From the NCBI GenBank assembly GCA_949126835.1, contig OX421495.1, positions 77,001-141,000 on the forward strand: a stretch of 64,000 nt of DNA, read 5' to 3'. A program made the position numbers and the translations under genes. This document shows positions 35,362 to 48,295 of this stretch, one piece after another. Under the pieces are notes generated by a model. It made no database searches and was not told the DNA's origin. It saw only the letters and a list, made by a program, of their open reading frames with translations. Source of the DNA: Anisus vortex (taxonomy: Eukaryota > Mollusca > Gastropoda > Planorbidae). Position 1 is the first letter of the stretch. Each line of letters starts with the position of its first letter.

Positions 35362-36726
35362 GCAGCCCTTACCTACTTAGCGGTGGCGCCGACTTACTCA
35401 AAGGTAGCGCAGAGCTACTCAAAGGTAGCGCCGACGTACTCAGAGGTAGCGCCATCCTATTCAGCGGGAGCGCCGACCTACCCAGCGGTAGCACCGACCT
35501 ACCCAGCGGTAGCGTCGACCTACCCGGCGTCACCGCCGACCCACTTAGCAGTAGCGCCGACCTACTTAGCGGTGGTGCCGACCTACTCAAAGGTAGCGCC
35601 GACCTACTAAAAGGTAGCGCCGACGTACTCAGCTGTAGCGCCGACCTACTCAGCGGTAGCGCCGATCTACTCAAAGGTAGCGCCGACCTAATAAAAGGTA
35701 GCGCCGACCTACTAAAAGGTAGCGCCGACATACTCAGCTGTAGCGCCGACCTACTCAGCGGTAGCGCCGACCTACTTAAAGGTAGCGCGGACCTACTAAA
35801 AGGTAGCGCCGACGTACTCAGAGGTAGCGCCGACCTACTCAAAGGTAGCGCCGACCTACTAAAAGGTATCGCCGACGTACTCAGAGGTAGCGCCGCCCTA
35901 CCCAGCGGTAGCGCTGACCTACCCAGCGGTAGCGCCGTCCTACTAAGCGGTAGCGCCGACCTACTTAGCGGTGGCACCGACGTACTCAAAGTTAGCGCTA
36001 ACCTATTAAAAGGTAGCGCCAACGTACTCAGCTGTAGCGCCGACCTACTCAGAGGTAGCGCCAACCTACTCAGCGGTAGCGCCTACCTACTAAAAGGTAG
36101 CGCCGACATACTCAGAGGTAGCGCCGACCTACTCAAAGGTAGCGCCAACCTACTCAAAGGTAGTGCCGGCCTACTAAAAGTTAGCGCCGACGTACTTAGA
36201 GGTAGCGCCGACCTACCCAGCGGTAGCGCCGACCTACCCAGCGGTAGCGCCGACCTACGCAGCAGTAGCGCCGACCTACTTAGCGGTGGCGCCGACCTAC
36301 TCAAAAGTAGCGCCGACCTACTAAAAGGAAGCGCCGACGTACTCAGCTGTAGCGCCGACCTTCTCAGCGGTAGCGCAGACCTACCCAGCGGTAGCGCCGA
36401 CCTACCCTGCGGTAGCGCCGACCTACCCAGCGGTAGCGCCAACCTACTCAGCGGTAGCGCCGACCTACTTAGCGGTGACGCCTACCTACTAAAAGATAGC
36501 GCCGACCTACTAAAAGGTAGCGCCAACCTACCCAGCGGTAGCGCCAACCTTCCCAGTGGTAGCGCCGACCTACCCAGCGGTAGCGCCGACCTACCCAGCG
36601 GTAGCGCCGATCTACTCAGCGGTTGCGCCGACCTACCCAGCGGTAGCGCCGACTTACTCATCGTTAGCGCCGATCTACTCAACGGTAGCGCCGACCTACT
36701 TAGCGGTGGCGCTGACCTACTCAAAG
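35362..36726 (+). repeat. HOR-B block 2, subtype Y, 1,365 bp
   Basis: 65 units, 756 bp (36 units) shorter than block 1. After the marker region it joins at about 35603 to sequence that follows block 1 from about 34238 on at an offset of 1,365 bp, as expected for unequal exchange between out-of-register copies. Confidence 0.82.
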
Positions 36727-39700
36727 GCAGCCCTTACCTACTTAGCGGTGGCGCCGACCTACTCAAAGGTAGCGCAGACCTACTCAAAGGTAGCGCCGAC
36801 GTACTCAGAGGTAGCGCCATCCTACTCAGCGGGAGCGCCGACCTACCCAGCGGTAGCACCGACCTACCCAGCGGTAGCGTCGACCTACCCGGCGTCACCG
36901 CCGACCTACCCAGCGGTAGCGCCGACCTACTTAGCGGTTGCGCCGACCTACTTAGCGGTGGCGCCGACCTACTCAATGGTAGCGCCGACCGACTAAAAGG
37001 TAGCGCCGACGTACTCAAAGCTAGCGCCGACCTACCCAGCGGTAGTGCCGACCTACTAAAAGGTAGCGCCGACGTATTCAGAGGTAGCACCGACCTACCC
37101 AGCGGTAGCGCCGACCTACCCGGCGGTAGCGCAGACCTACTTAGAGGTGGCGCCGACATACTCAGCGGTAGCGCCGACCTACTTAGCAGTGACGCCGACC
37201 TACTCAAAGGTAGCGCCGACCTACTAAAAGGTAGCACCAACCTACCCAGCGGTAGCGCCGACCTTTCCAGTGGTAGCGCCAACCTACTAAAAGGTAGCGA
37301 AGACGTATTCAGAGGTAGCGCCGACCTACTCAGAGGTAGCGCCGACCTACTAAAAGGTAGCGCCGACGTATTCAGAGGTAGCGCCGACCTACTCAGAGGT
37401 AGCGCCGACCGACCCAGCGGTAGCGCCGACCTACTTAGCGGTGGCGCCGACCTACTCAAAGGTAGCGCCGACCTACTAAAAGGTAGCGCCGACGTACTCA
37501 GCTGTAGCGCCGACCTACTCAGCGGTAGCACCGACCTACTCAAAGGTAGCGCCGACCTAATAAAAGGTAGCGCCGACCTACTAAAAGGTAGCGCCGACAT
37601 ACTCAGCTGTAGCGCCGACCTACTCAGCGGTAGCGCCGACCTACTTAAAGGTAGCGCGGACCTACTAAAAGGTAGCGCCGACGTACTCAGAGGTAGCGCC
37701 GACCTACTAAAAGGTAGCGCCGACCTACTAAAAGGTAGCGCCGACGTACTCAGAGGTAGCGCCGCCCTTCCCAGCGGTAGCGCTGACCTACCCAGAGGTA
37801 GCGTCGTCCTACTCAGCGGTAGCGCCGACCTACTTAGCGGTGGCACCGACGTACTGAAAGTTAGCGCTAACCTATTAAAAGGTAGCGCCAACGTACTCAG
37901 CTGTAGCGCCGACCTACTCAGAGGTAGCGCCGACCTACTCAGCGGTAGCGCCGACCTACTAAAAGGTAGCGCCGACATAGTCAGAGGTAGCGCCGACCTA
38001 CTCAAAGGTAGCGCCAACCTACTCAAAGGTAGTGCCGGCCTACTAAAAGTTAGCGCCGACGTACTCTGAGGTAGCGCCGCCCTACCCAGCGGTAGCGCTG
38101 ACCTACCCAGCGGTAGCGCCGTCCTACTCAGCTGTAGCGCCGACCTACTCAGCGGTACCGCCGAACTTCTCAGCGGTAGCGCCGACCTACTAAAAGGTAG
38201 CGCCGACGTTCTCAGAGGTAGCGCCGACCTACTCAAAGGTAGCGCCGACCTACTAAAAGGTAGCGCCGACGTACTCAGAGGTAGCGCCGACCTACCCAGC
38301 GGTGGCGCCGACCTACCCAGCGGTAGTGCCGACCTACCCAGCGGTAGCGCCGATCTACTTAGTGGTGGCGCCCACCTACTCAAAGGAAGCGCCAGCCTAC
38401 TAAAAATTAGCGCCGACGTACGCAGAGGTAGCGCTGACCTACTTAGTGGTAGCGCCGACCTACCCAGCGGTAGCGCCGACCTACCCAGCGGTAGCGCCGA
38501 CCTACTCAGCGGTAGCGCCGACCTACTTAGCGGTGACGCCGACCTACTCAAAGGTAGCGCCGACCTACTAAAAGGTAGCGCCGACGTACTTAGCTGTAGC
38601 GCCGACCTACCCAGCGGTAGCGCCGACCTACCCAGCGGTAGTGCCGACCTACTTAGCGGTAGCGCCGACCTACTCAAAGGTAGCGCCGACCTACTAAAAG
38701 GTAGCGCCGACGTATTCAGAGGTAGCGCCGACCTACTTAGAGGTAGCGCCGACCTACCCAGCGGTAGCGCCGACCCACTCAGCGGTAGCGCCAACCTACT
38801 TAGCGGTGGCGCCGACCTACTCAAAGGTAGCGCCGACCTACTAAAAGGTAGCGCCGACGTACTCAGAGGTAGCGCCGACCTACTCAAAGGTAGCGCCGAC
38901 CTACTAAAAGGTAGCGCCGACGTACTCAGAGGTAGCGCCGCCCTACCCAGCGGTAGCGCCGACCCACTCAGCGGTAGCGCCGACCTATTTAGCGTAGGCA
39001 CCGACGTACTCAAAGGTAGCGCTAACCTACTAAAAGGTAGCGCCGACGTACTCAGCTGTAGCGCCGACCTACTCAGCGGTAGCGCCGACGTACTCAGCGG
39101 TAGCGCCGACCTACTAAAAGGTAGCGCCGACGTACTCAGAGGTAGCGCCGACATACTCAAAGGTAGCGCCGACCTACTAAAAGGTAGCGCCGACGTACTC
39201 AGAGGTAGCGCCGACCTACTCAGCGGTAGCGCCGACGTACCCAGCGGTAGCGCCGACCTACACAGCGGTGGCGCCGACCTACCCAGCGGTAGCGCCGACC
39301 TACTTAGCGGTGGCGCCCACCTACTGAAAGGTAGCGCCGGCCTACTAAAAGTTAGCGCCGACGTACTCAGAGGTAGCGCTGACCTACCCAGCGGTAGCGC
39401 CGACCTACCCAGCGGTAGCGCCGACCTACCCAGCGATAGCGCCGACCTACTCAGCGGTAGCGCCGACCTACTTAGCCGTGACGCCGACCTACTCAAAGGT
39501 AGCGCCGACCTACTAAAAGGTAGCACCAACCTACCCAGCGGTAGCGCCGACCTTCCCAGTGGTAGCGCCGACCTACCCAGCGGTAGCGCCGACCTACTCA
39601 GCGGTAGCGCCGACCGACCCAGCGGTAGTGCCGACCTACTCAGCGTTTGCGCCGACCTACCCAGCGGTAGCGCCGACTTACTAAGCGTTAGCGCCGACCT

Positions 39701-39792
39701 ATCCAGCGGTAGCGCCGACTTACTCAGCGTTAGCGCCGATCTACTCAACGGTAGCGCCGACCTACTTAGCGGTGGCGCTGACCTACTCAAAG
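36727..39792 (+). repeat. HOR-B block 3, subtype Y, 3,066 bp
   Basis: 146 units exactly. It includes CCGACCGACTAAAAGG (36987), CATAGTCAGAGG (37975), the CGTACTCTGAGG unit (about 38060) and CTATTTAGCGTAGGCACC (about 38984). A 1,018-codon minus-strand open frame (36734-39790) fills it because no register-changing indel occurs. Confidence 0.85.
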
Positions 39793-41976
39793 GCAGCCCT
39801 TACCTACTTAGCGGTGGCGCCGACCTACTCAAAGGTAGCGCAGACCTACTCAAAGGTAGCGCCGACTTACTCAGAGGTAGCGCCATCCTACTCAGCGTTA
39901 GCGCCGACCTACTCAACGGGAGCGCCGACCTACCCAGCGGTAGCGCCGACCTACCCAGCGGTAGCGTCGACTTACCCGGCGGCACCGCCGACCTACCCGG
40001 CGGCACCGCCGACCTACCCAGCGGTAGCGCCGACCTACTTAGCGGTTGCGCCGACCTACTTAGCGGTGGCGCCGACCTACTCAAAGGTAGCGCCGACCTA
40101 CTAAAAAGTAGCGCCGACGTACTCAGAGCTAGCGCCGACCTACCCAGCGGTAGTGCCGACCTACTAAAAGGTAGCGCCGACGTATTCAGAGGTAGCGCCG
40201 ACCTACCCAGCGGTAGCGCCAACCTACCCGGCGGTAGCGCCGACCTACTTAGAGGTGGCGCCGAATAACTTAGCGGTAGCGCCGACCTACTTAGCGGTGA
40301 CGCCGACCTACTCAAAGGTAGCGCCAACCTACTAAAAGGTAGCACCAACCTACCCAGCGGTATCGCCGACCTTCCCAGTGGTAGCGCTGACCTACCCAGC
40401 GGTAGCGCCGACCTACTCAGCGGTAGCGCCGACCTACCCAGCGGTAGCGCCGACCTACTCAGCGGTAGCGCCGACCTACTTAGCGGTGACGCCGACCTAC
40501 TCAAAGGTAGCGCCGACCTACTAAAAGGTAGCGCCGACGTACTTAGCTGTAGCGCCGACCTACCCAGCGGTAGCGCCGACCTACCCAGCGGTAGCGCCGA
40601 CCTACTTAGCGGTAGCGCCGACCTACTCAAAGGTAGCGCCGACCTACTAAAAGGTAGCGCCGACGTATTCAGAGGTAGAGCCGACCTACTCAAAAGTAGC
40701 GCCGACCTACTAAAAGGTAGCGAAGACGTACTCAGAGGTAGCGCCGACCGACCCAGTGGTAGCGCCGACCCACTCAGCGGTAGCGCCGACCTACTTAGCG
40801 GTGGCGCCGACCTACTCAAAGGTAGCGCCGACCTACTAAAAGGTAGCGCCGACGTACTCAGCTGTAGCGCCGACCTACTCAGCGGTAGCGCCGACCTTCT
40901 CAAAGGTAGCGCCGACCTAATAAAAGGTAGCGCCGACCTACTAAAAGGTAGCGCCGACATACTCAGCTGTAGCGCCGACCTACTCAGCGGTAGCGCCGAC
41001 CTACTTAAAGGTAGCGCGAACCTACTAAAAGGTAGCGCCGACGTACTCAGAGGTAGCGCCGACCTACTCAAAGGTAGCGCTGACCTACTAAAAGGTAGCG
41101 CCGACGTACTCAGAGGTAGCGCCGCCCTACCCAGCGGTAGCGCTGACCTACCCAGCGGTAGCGCCGTCCTACTCAGCGGTAGCGCCGACCTACTTAGCGG
41201 TGGCACCGACGTACTCAAAGTTAGCGCTAACCTATTAAAAGGTAGCGCCAACGTACTCAGCTGTAGCGCCGACCTACTCAGAGGTAGCGCCGACCTACTC
41301 AGCGGTAGCGCCTACCTACTAAAAGGTAGCGCCGACATACTTAGAGGTAGCGCCGACCTACTCAAAGGTAGCGCCAGCCTACTCAAAGGTAGTGCCGGCC
41401 TATTAAAAGTTAGCGCCGACGTACTTAGAGGTAGCGCCGACCTACCCAGCGGTAGCGCCGACCTACCCAGCGGTAGCGCCGACCTACGCAGCAGTAGCGC
41501 CGACCTACTTAGCGGTGGCGCCGACCTACTCAAAAGTAGCGCCGACCTACTAAAAGGAAGCGCCGACGTACTCAGCTGTAGCGCCGACCTTCTCAGCGGT
41601 AGCGCAGACCTACCCAGCGGTAGCGCCGACCTACCCTGCGGTAGCGCCGATCTACCCAGCGGTAGCGCCGACCTACTCAGCGGTAGCGCCGACCTACTTA
41701 GCGGTGACGCCGACCTACTAAAAGATAGCGCCGACCTACTAAAAGGTAGCTCCAACCTACCCAGCGGTAGCGCCGACCTTCCCAGTGGTAGCGCCGACCT
41801 ACCCAGCGGTAGCGCCGACCTTCTCAGCGGTAGCGCCGACCTACCCAGCGGTAGCGTCGACCTACTCAGCGGTTGCGCCGACCTACCCAGCGGTAGCGCC
41901 GACTTACTCATCGTTAGCGCCGATCTACTCAACGGTAGCGCCGACCTACTTAGCGGTGGCGCTGACCTACTCAAAG
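39793..41976 (+). repeat. HOR-B block 4, subtype X, 2,184 bp
   Basis: 104 units. Subtype X is marked by CAGCGTTAGCGCC and CTCAACGGGAGCG after the CATCC unit, and by two CCCGGCGGCACCG units (about 39975-40010). A distinctive GCCGAATAACTTAGCGG unit lies near 40261. Confidence 0.85.
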
Positions 41977-44306
41977 GCAGCCCTTACCTACTTAGCGGTG
42001 GCGCCAACCTACTCAAAGGTAGCGCAGACCTACTCAAAGGTAGCGCCGACGTACTCAGAGGTAGCGCCATCCTACTCAGCGGGAGCGCCGACCTACCCAG
42101 CGGTAGCACCGACCTACCCAGCGGTAGCGTCGACCTACCCGGCGTCACCGCCGACCTACCCAGCGGTAGCGCCGAAAAACTTAGCGGTTGCGCCGACCTA
42201 CTTAGCGGTGGCGCCGACCTACTCAAAGGTTGCGCCGACCTACTAAAAGATAGCGCCGACGTACTCAAAGCTAGCGCCGACCTACCCAGCGGTAGTGCCG
42301 ACCTACTAAAAGGTAGCGCCGACGTATTCAGAGGTAGCGCCGACCTACCCAGCGGTAGCGCCGACCTACCCGGCGGTGGCGCCGACCTACTTAGAGGTGG
42401 CGCCGACATACTCAGCGGTAGCGCCGACCTACTTAGCAGTGACGCCGACCTACTCAAAGGTAGCGCCGACCTACTAAAAGGTAGCACCAACCTACCCAGC
42501 GGTAGCGCCGACCTTCCAAGTGGTAGCGCTGACCTACCCAGCGGTAACGCCGACCTACTCAGCGGTAGCGCCGACCTAAGCAGCGGTAGCGCCGACCTAC
42601 TCAGCGGTAGCGCCGACCTACTTAGCGGTGACGCCGACCTACTCAAAGGTAGCGCCGACCTACTCAAAGGTAGCGCCGACGTACTTAGCGTAGCGCCGAC
42701 CTACCCAGCGGTAGCGCCGACCTACCCAGCGGTAGCGCCGACCTACTTAGCGGTAGCGCCGACCTACTCAAAGGTAGCGCCGACCTACTCACCGGTAGCG
42801 CCGACCTACTCAAAGGTAGCGCCGACCTAATAAAAGGTAGCGCCGACTTACTAAAAGGTAGCGCCGACATACTCAGCTGTAGCGCCGACCTACTCAGCGG
42901 TAGCGCCAACCTACTTAAAGGTAGCGCGGACCTACTAAAAGGTAGCGCCGACGTACTCAGAGGTAGCGCCGACCTATTCAAAGGTAGCGCCGACCTACTA
43001 AAAGGTAGCGCCGACGTACTCAGAGGTAGCGCCACCCTTCCCAGCGGTAGCGCTGACCTACCCAGCGGTAGCGCCGTCCTACTCAGCTTTAGCGCTGACC
43101 TACTTAGCGGTGGCACCAACGTACTCAAAGTTAGCGCTAACCTATTAAAAGGTAGCGCCAACGTACTCAGCTGTAGCGCCGACCTACTCAGAGGTAGCGC
43201 CGACCTACTCAGCGGTAGCGCCGACCTACTAAAAGGTAGCGCCGACATACTCAGAGGTAGCGCCGACCTACTCAAAGGTAGCGCCAACCTACTTAGCGGT
43301 GGCGCCGACCTACTCAAAGGTAGCGCCGACCTACTGAAAGGTAGCGCCGACGTACTCAGAGGTAGCGCCGACCTACTCAAAGGTAGCGCCGACCTACTAA
43401 AAGGTAGCGCCGACGTACTCAGAGGTAACGCCGCCCTACCCAGCGGTAGCGCTGACCTACCCAGCGGTAGCGCCGTCCTACTCAGCGGTAGCGCCGACCT
43501 ATTTAGCGTAGGCACCGACGTACTCAAAGGTAGCGCTAACCTACTAAAAGGTAGCGCCGACGTACTCAGCTGTAGCGCCGACCTACTCAGCGGTAGCGCC
43601 GACGTACTCAGCGGTAGCGCCGACCTACTAAAAGGTAGCGCCGACGTACTCAGAGGTAGCGCCGACATACTCAAAGGTAGCGCCGACCTACTAAAAGGTA
43701 GCGCCGACGTACTCAGAGGTAGCGCCGACCTACTCAGCGGTAGCGCCGACGTACCCAGCGGTAGCGCCGACCTACACAGCGGTGGCGCCGACCTACCCAG
43801 CGGTAGCGCCGACCTACTTAGCGGTGGCGCCCACCTATTCAAAGGTAGCGCCGGCCTACTAAAAGTTAGCGCCGACGTACTCAGAGGTAGCGCTAACCTA
43901 CCCAGCGGTAGCGCCGACCTACCCAGCGGTAGCGCCGACCTACCCAGCGATAGCGCCGACCTACTCAGCGGTAGCGCCAACCTACTTAGCCGTGACGCCG
44001 ACCTACTCAAAGGTAGCGCCGACCTACTAAAAGGTAGCACCAACCTACCCAGCGGTAGCGCCGACCTTCCCAGTGGTAGCGCCGACCTACCCAGCGGTAG
44101 CGCCGACCTACTCAGCGGTAGCGCCGACCGACCCAGCGGTAGTGCCGACCTACTCAGCGTTTGCGCCGACCTACCCAGCGGTAGCGCCGACTTACTAAGC
44201 GTTAGCGCCGACCTATCCAGCGGTAGCGCCGACTTACTCAGCGTTAGCGCCGATCTACTCAACGGTAGCGACGACCTACTTAGCGGTGGCGCTGACCTAC
44301 TCAAAG
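41977..44306 (+). repeat. HOR-B block 5, subtype Y, 2,330 bp
   Basis: 111 units minus one base. The missing base is visible at GTACTTAGCGTAGCG (42681), where GCGG has lost a G. It also has GCCGAAAAACTTAGCGG (42172), a TACTCACCGGTAGCG unit (42787) and CTATTTAGCGTAGGCACC (43499). Confidence 0.85.
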
Positions 44307-46448
44307 GCAGCCCTTACCTACTTAGCGGTGGCGCCGACCTACTCAAAGGTAGCGCAGACCTACTCAAAGGTAGCGCCGACGTACTCAGAGGTAGCGCCAT
44401 CCTACTCAGCGTTAGCGCCGACCTACTCAACGGGAGCGCCGACCTACCCAGCGGTAGCGCCGACCTACCCAGCGGTAGCGTCGACTTACCCGGCGGCACC
44501 GCCGACCTACCCGGCGGCACCGCCGACCTACCCAGCGGTAGCGCCGACCTACTTAGCGGTTGCGCCGACCTACTTAGCGGTGGCGCCGACCTACTCAAAG
44601 GTAGCGCCGACCTACTAAAAAGTAGCGCCGACGTACTCAGAGCTAGCTCCGACCTACCCAGCGGTAGTGCCGACCTACTAAAAGGTAGCGCCGACGTATT
44701 CAGAGGTAGCGCCGACCTACCCAGCGGTAGCGCCAACCTACCCGGCGGTAGCGCCGACCTACTTAGAGGTGGCGCCGAATAACTTAGCGGTAGCGCCGAC
44801 CTACTTAGCGGTGACGCCGACCTACTCAAAGGTAGCGCCAACCTACTAAAAGGTAGCACCAACCTACCCAGCGGTAGCGCCGACCTTCCCAGTGGTAGCG
44901 CCGACCTACCCAGCGGTAGCGCCGACCTACTCAGCGGTAGCGCCGACCTACCCAGCTATAGCGCCGACCTACTCAGCGGTAGCGCCGACCTACTTAGCGG
45001 TGACGCCGACCTACTCAAAGGTAGCGCCGACCTACTAAAAGGTAGCGCCGACGTACTTAGCTGTAGCGCCGACCTACCCAGCGGTAGCGCCGACCTACCC
45101 AGCGGTAGCGCCGACCTACTTAGCGGTAGCACCGACCTACTCAAAGGTAGCGCCGACCTACTAAAAGGTAGCGCCGACGTATTCAGAGGTAGAGCCGACC
45201 TACTCAAAAGTAGCGCCGACCTACTAAAAGGTAGCGAAGACGTACTCAGAGGTAGCGCCGACCGACCCAGTGGTAGCGCCGACCCACTCAGCGGTAGCGC
45301 CGACCTACTTAGCGGTGGCGCCGACCTACTCAAAGGTAGCGCCGACCTACTAAAAGGTAGCGCCGGCGTACTCAGCTGTAGCGCCGACCTACTCAGCGGT
45401 AGCGCCGACCTTCTCAAAGGAAGCGCCGACCTAATAAAAGGTAGCGCCGACATACTCAGCTGTAGCGCCGACCTACTTAAAGGTAGCGCGAACCTACTAA
45501 AAGGTAGCGCCGACGTACTCAGAGGTAGCGCCGACCTACTCAAAGGTAGCGCCGACCTACTAAAAGGTAGCGCCGACGTACTCAGAGGTAGCGCCGCCCT
45601 ACCCAGCAGTAGCGCTGACCTACCCAGCGGTAGCGCCGTCCTACTCAGCGGTAGCGCCGACCTACTTAGCGGTGGCACCGACGTACTCAAAGTTAGCGCT
45701 AACCTATTAAAAGGTAGCGCCAACGTACTCAGCTGTAGCGCCGACCTACTCAGAGGTAGCGCCGACCTACTCAGCGGTAGCGCCTACCTACTAAAAGGTA
45801 GCGCCGACATACTTAGAGGTAGCGCCGACCTACTCAAAGGTAGCGCCAACCTACTCAAAGGTAGTGCCGGCCTATTAAAAGTTAGCGCCGACGTACTTAG
45901 AGGTAGCGCCGACCTACCCAGCGGTAGCGCCGACCTACCCAGCGGTAGCGCCGACCTACGCAGCAGTAGCGCCGACCTACTTAGCGGTGGCGCCGACCTA
46001 CTCAAAAGTAGCGCCGACCTACTAAAAGGAAGCGCCGACGTACTCAGCTGTAGCGCCGACCTTCTCAGCGGTAGCGCAGACCTACCCAGCGGTAGCGCCG
46101 ACCTACCCTGCGGTAGCGCCGACCTACCCAGCGGTAGCGCCGACCTACTCAGCGGTAGCGCCGACCTACTTAGCGGTGACGCCGACCTACTAAAAGATAG
46201 CGCCGACCTACTAAAAGGTAGCTCCAACCTACCCAGCGGTAGCGCCGACCTTCCCAGTGGTAGCGCCGACCTACCCAGCGGTAGCGCCGACCTTCTCAGC
46301 GGTAGCGCCGACCTACCCAGCGGTAGCGCCGACCTACTCAGCGGTTGCGCCGACCTACCCAGCGGTAGCGCCGACTTACTCATCGTTAGCGCCGATCTAC
46401 TCAACGGTAGCGCCGACCTACTTAGCGGTGGCGCTGACCTACTCAAAG
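44307..46448 (+). repeat. HOR-B block 6, subtype X, 2,142 bp
   Basis: 102 units. It resembles block 4 closely at an offset of 4,514 bp but is 42 bp (two units) shorter, with losses around 45437-45480. Private variants include GAGCTAGCTCCGACC (44641) and GCCGGCGTACTCAGC (45362). Confidence 0.85.
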
Positions 46449-48295
46449 GCAGCCCTTACCTACTTAGCGGTGGCGCCAACCTACTCAAAGGTAGCGCAGA
46501 CCTACTCAAAGGTAGCGCCGACGTACTCAGAGGTAGCGCCATCCTACTCAGCGGGAGCGCCGACCTACCCAGCGGTAGCACCGACCTACCCAGCGGTAGC
46601 GTCGACCTACCCGGCGTCACCGCCGACCTACCCAGCGGTAGCGCCGAAAAACTAAGCGGTTGCGCCGACCTACTTAGCGGTGGCGCCGACCTACTCAAAG
46701 GTTGCGCCGACCTACTAAAAGATAGCGCCGACGTACTCAAAGCTAGCGCCGACCTACCCAGCGGTAGTGCCGACCTACTAAAAGGTAGCGCCGACGTATT
46801 CAGAGGTAGCGCCGACCTACCCAGCGGTAGCGCCGACCTACCCGGCGGTGGCGCCGACCTACTTAGAGGTGGCGCCGACATACTCAGCGGTAGCGCCGAC
46901 CTACTTAGCAGTGACGCCGACCTACTCAAAGGTAGCGCCGACCTACTAAAAGGTAGCACCAACCTACCCAGCGGTAGCGCCGACCTTCCAAGTGGTAGCG
47001 CTGACCTACCCAGCGGTAACGCCGACCTACTCAGCGGTAGCGCCGACCTACCCAGCGGTAGCGCCGACCTACTCAGCGGTAGCGCCAACCTACTTAGCGG
47101 TGACGCCGACCTACTCAAAGGTAGCGCCGACCTACTCAAAGGTAGCGCCGACGTACTTAGCGTAGCGCCGACCTACCCAGCGGTAGCGCCGACCTACCCA
47201 GCGGTAGCGCCGACCTACTTAGCGGTAGCGCCGACCTACTCAAAGGTAGCGCCGACCTACTCACCGGTAGCGCCGACCTACTCAAAGGTAGCGCCGACCT
47301 AATAAAAGGTAGCGCCGACCTACTAAAAGGTAGCGCCGACATACTCAGCTGTAGCGCCGACCTACTCAGCGGTAGCGCCGACCTACTTAAAGGTAGCGCG
47401 GACCTACTAAAAGGTAGCGCCGACGTACTCAGAGGTAGCGCCGACCTACTCAAAGGTAGCGCCGACCTACTAAAAGGTAGCGCCGACGTACTCAGAGGTA
47501 GCGCCACCCTTCCCAGCGGTAGCGCTGACCTACCCAGCGTTAGCGCCGACCTACTTAGCGGTGGCACCAACGTACTCAAAGTTAGCGCTAACCTATTAAA
47601 AGGTAGCGCCAACGTACTCAGCTGTAGCGCCGACCTACTCAGCGGTAGCGCCGACGTACTCAGCGGTAGCGCCGACCTACTAAAAGGTAGCGCCGACGTA
47701 CTCAGAGGTAGCGCCGACATACTCAAAGGTAGCGCCGACCTACTAAAAGGTAGCGCCGACGTACTCAGAGGTAGCGCCCACCTACTCAGCGGTAGCGCCG
47801 ACCTACCCAGCGGTAGCGCCGACGTACTTAGCGGTGGCGCCCACCTACTCAAAGGTAGCGCCGGCCTACTAAAAGTTAGCGCCGACGTACTCAGAGGTAG
47901 CGCTGACCTACCCAGCGGTAGCGCCGACCTACCCAGCGGTAGCGCCGACCTACCCAGCGATAGCGCCGACCTACTTAGCCGTGACGCCGACCTACTCAAA
48001 GGTAGCGCCGACCTACTAAAAGGTAGCACCAACCTACCCAGCGGTAGCGCTGAGCTTCCCAGTGGTAGCGCCGACCTACCCAGCGGTAGCGCCGACCTAC
48101 TCAGCGGTAGCGCCGACCGACCCAGCTGTAGTGCCGACCTACTCAGCGGTTGCGCCGACCTACCCAGCGGTAGCGCCGACTTACTAAGCGTTAGCGCCGA
48201 CCTATCCAGCGGTAGCGCCGACTTACTCAGCGTTAGCGCCGATCTACTCAACGGTAGCGCCGACCTACTTAGCGGTGGCGCTGACCTACTCAAAG
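46449..48295 (+). repeat. HOR-B block 7, subtype Y, 1,847 bp
   Basis: 88 units minus one base; the lost G is at GTACTTAGCGTAGCG (47153). It matches block 5 at an offset of 4,472 bp over its first half, and its second half lacks part of the block-5 tail. Confidence 0.85.
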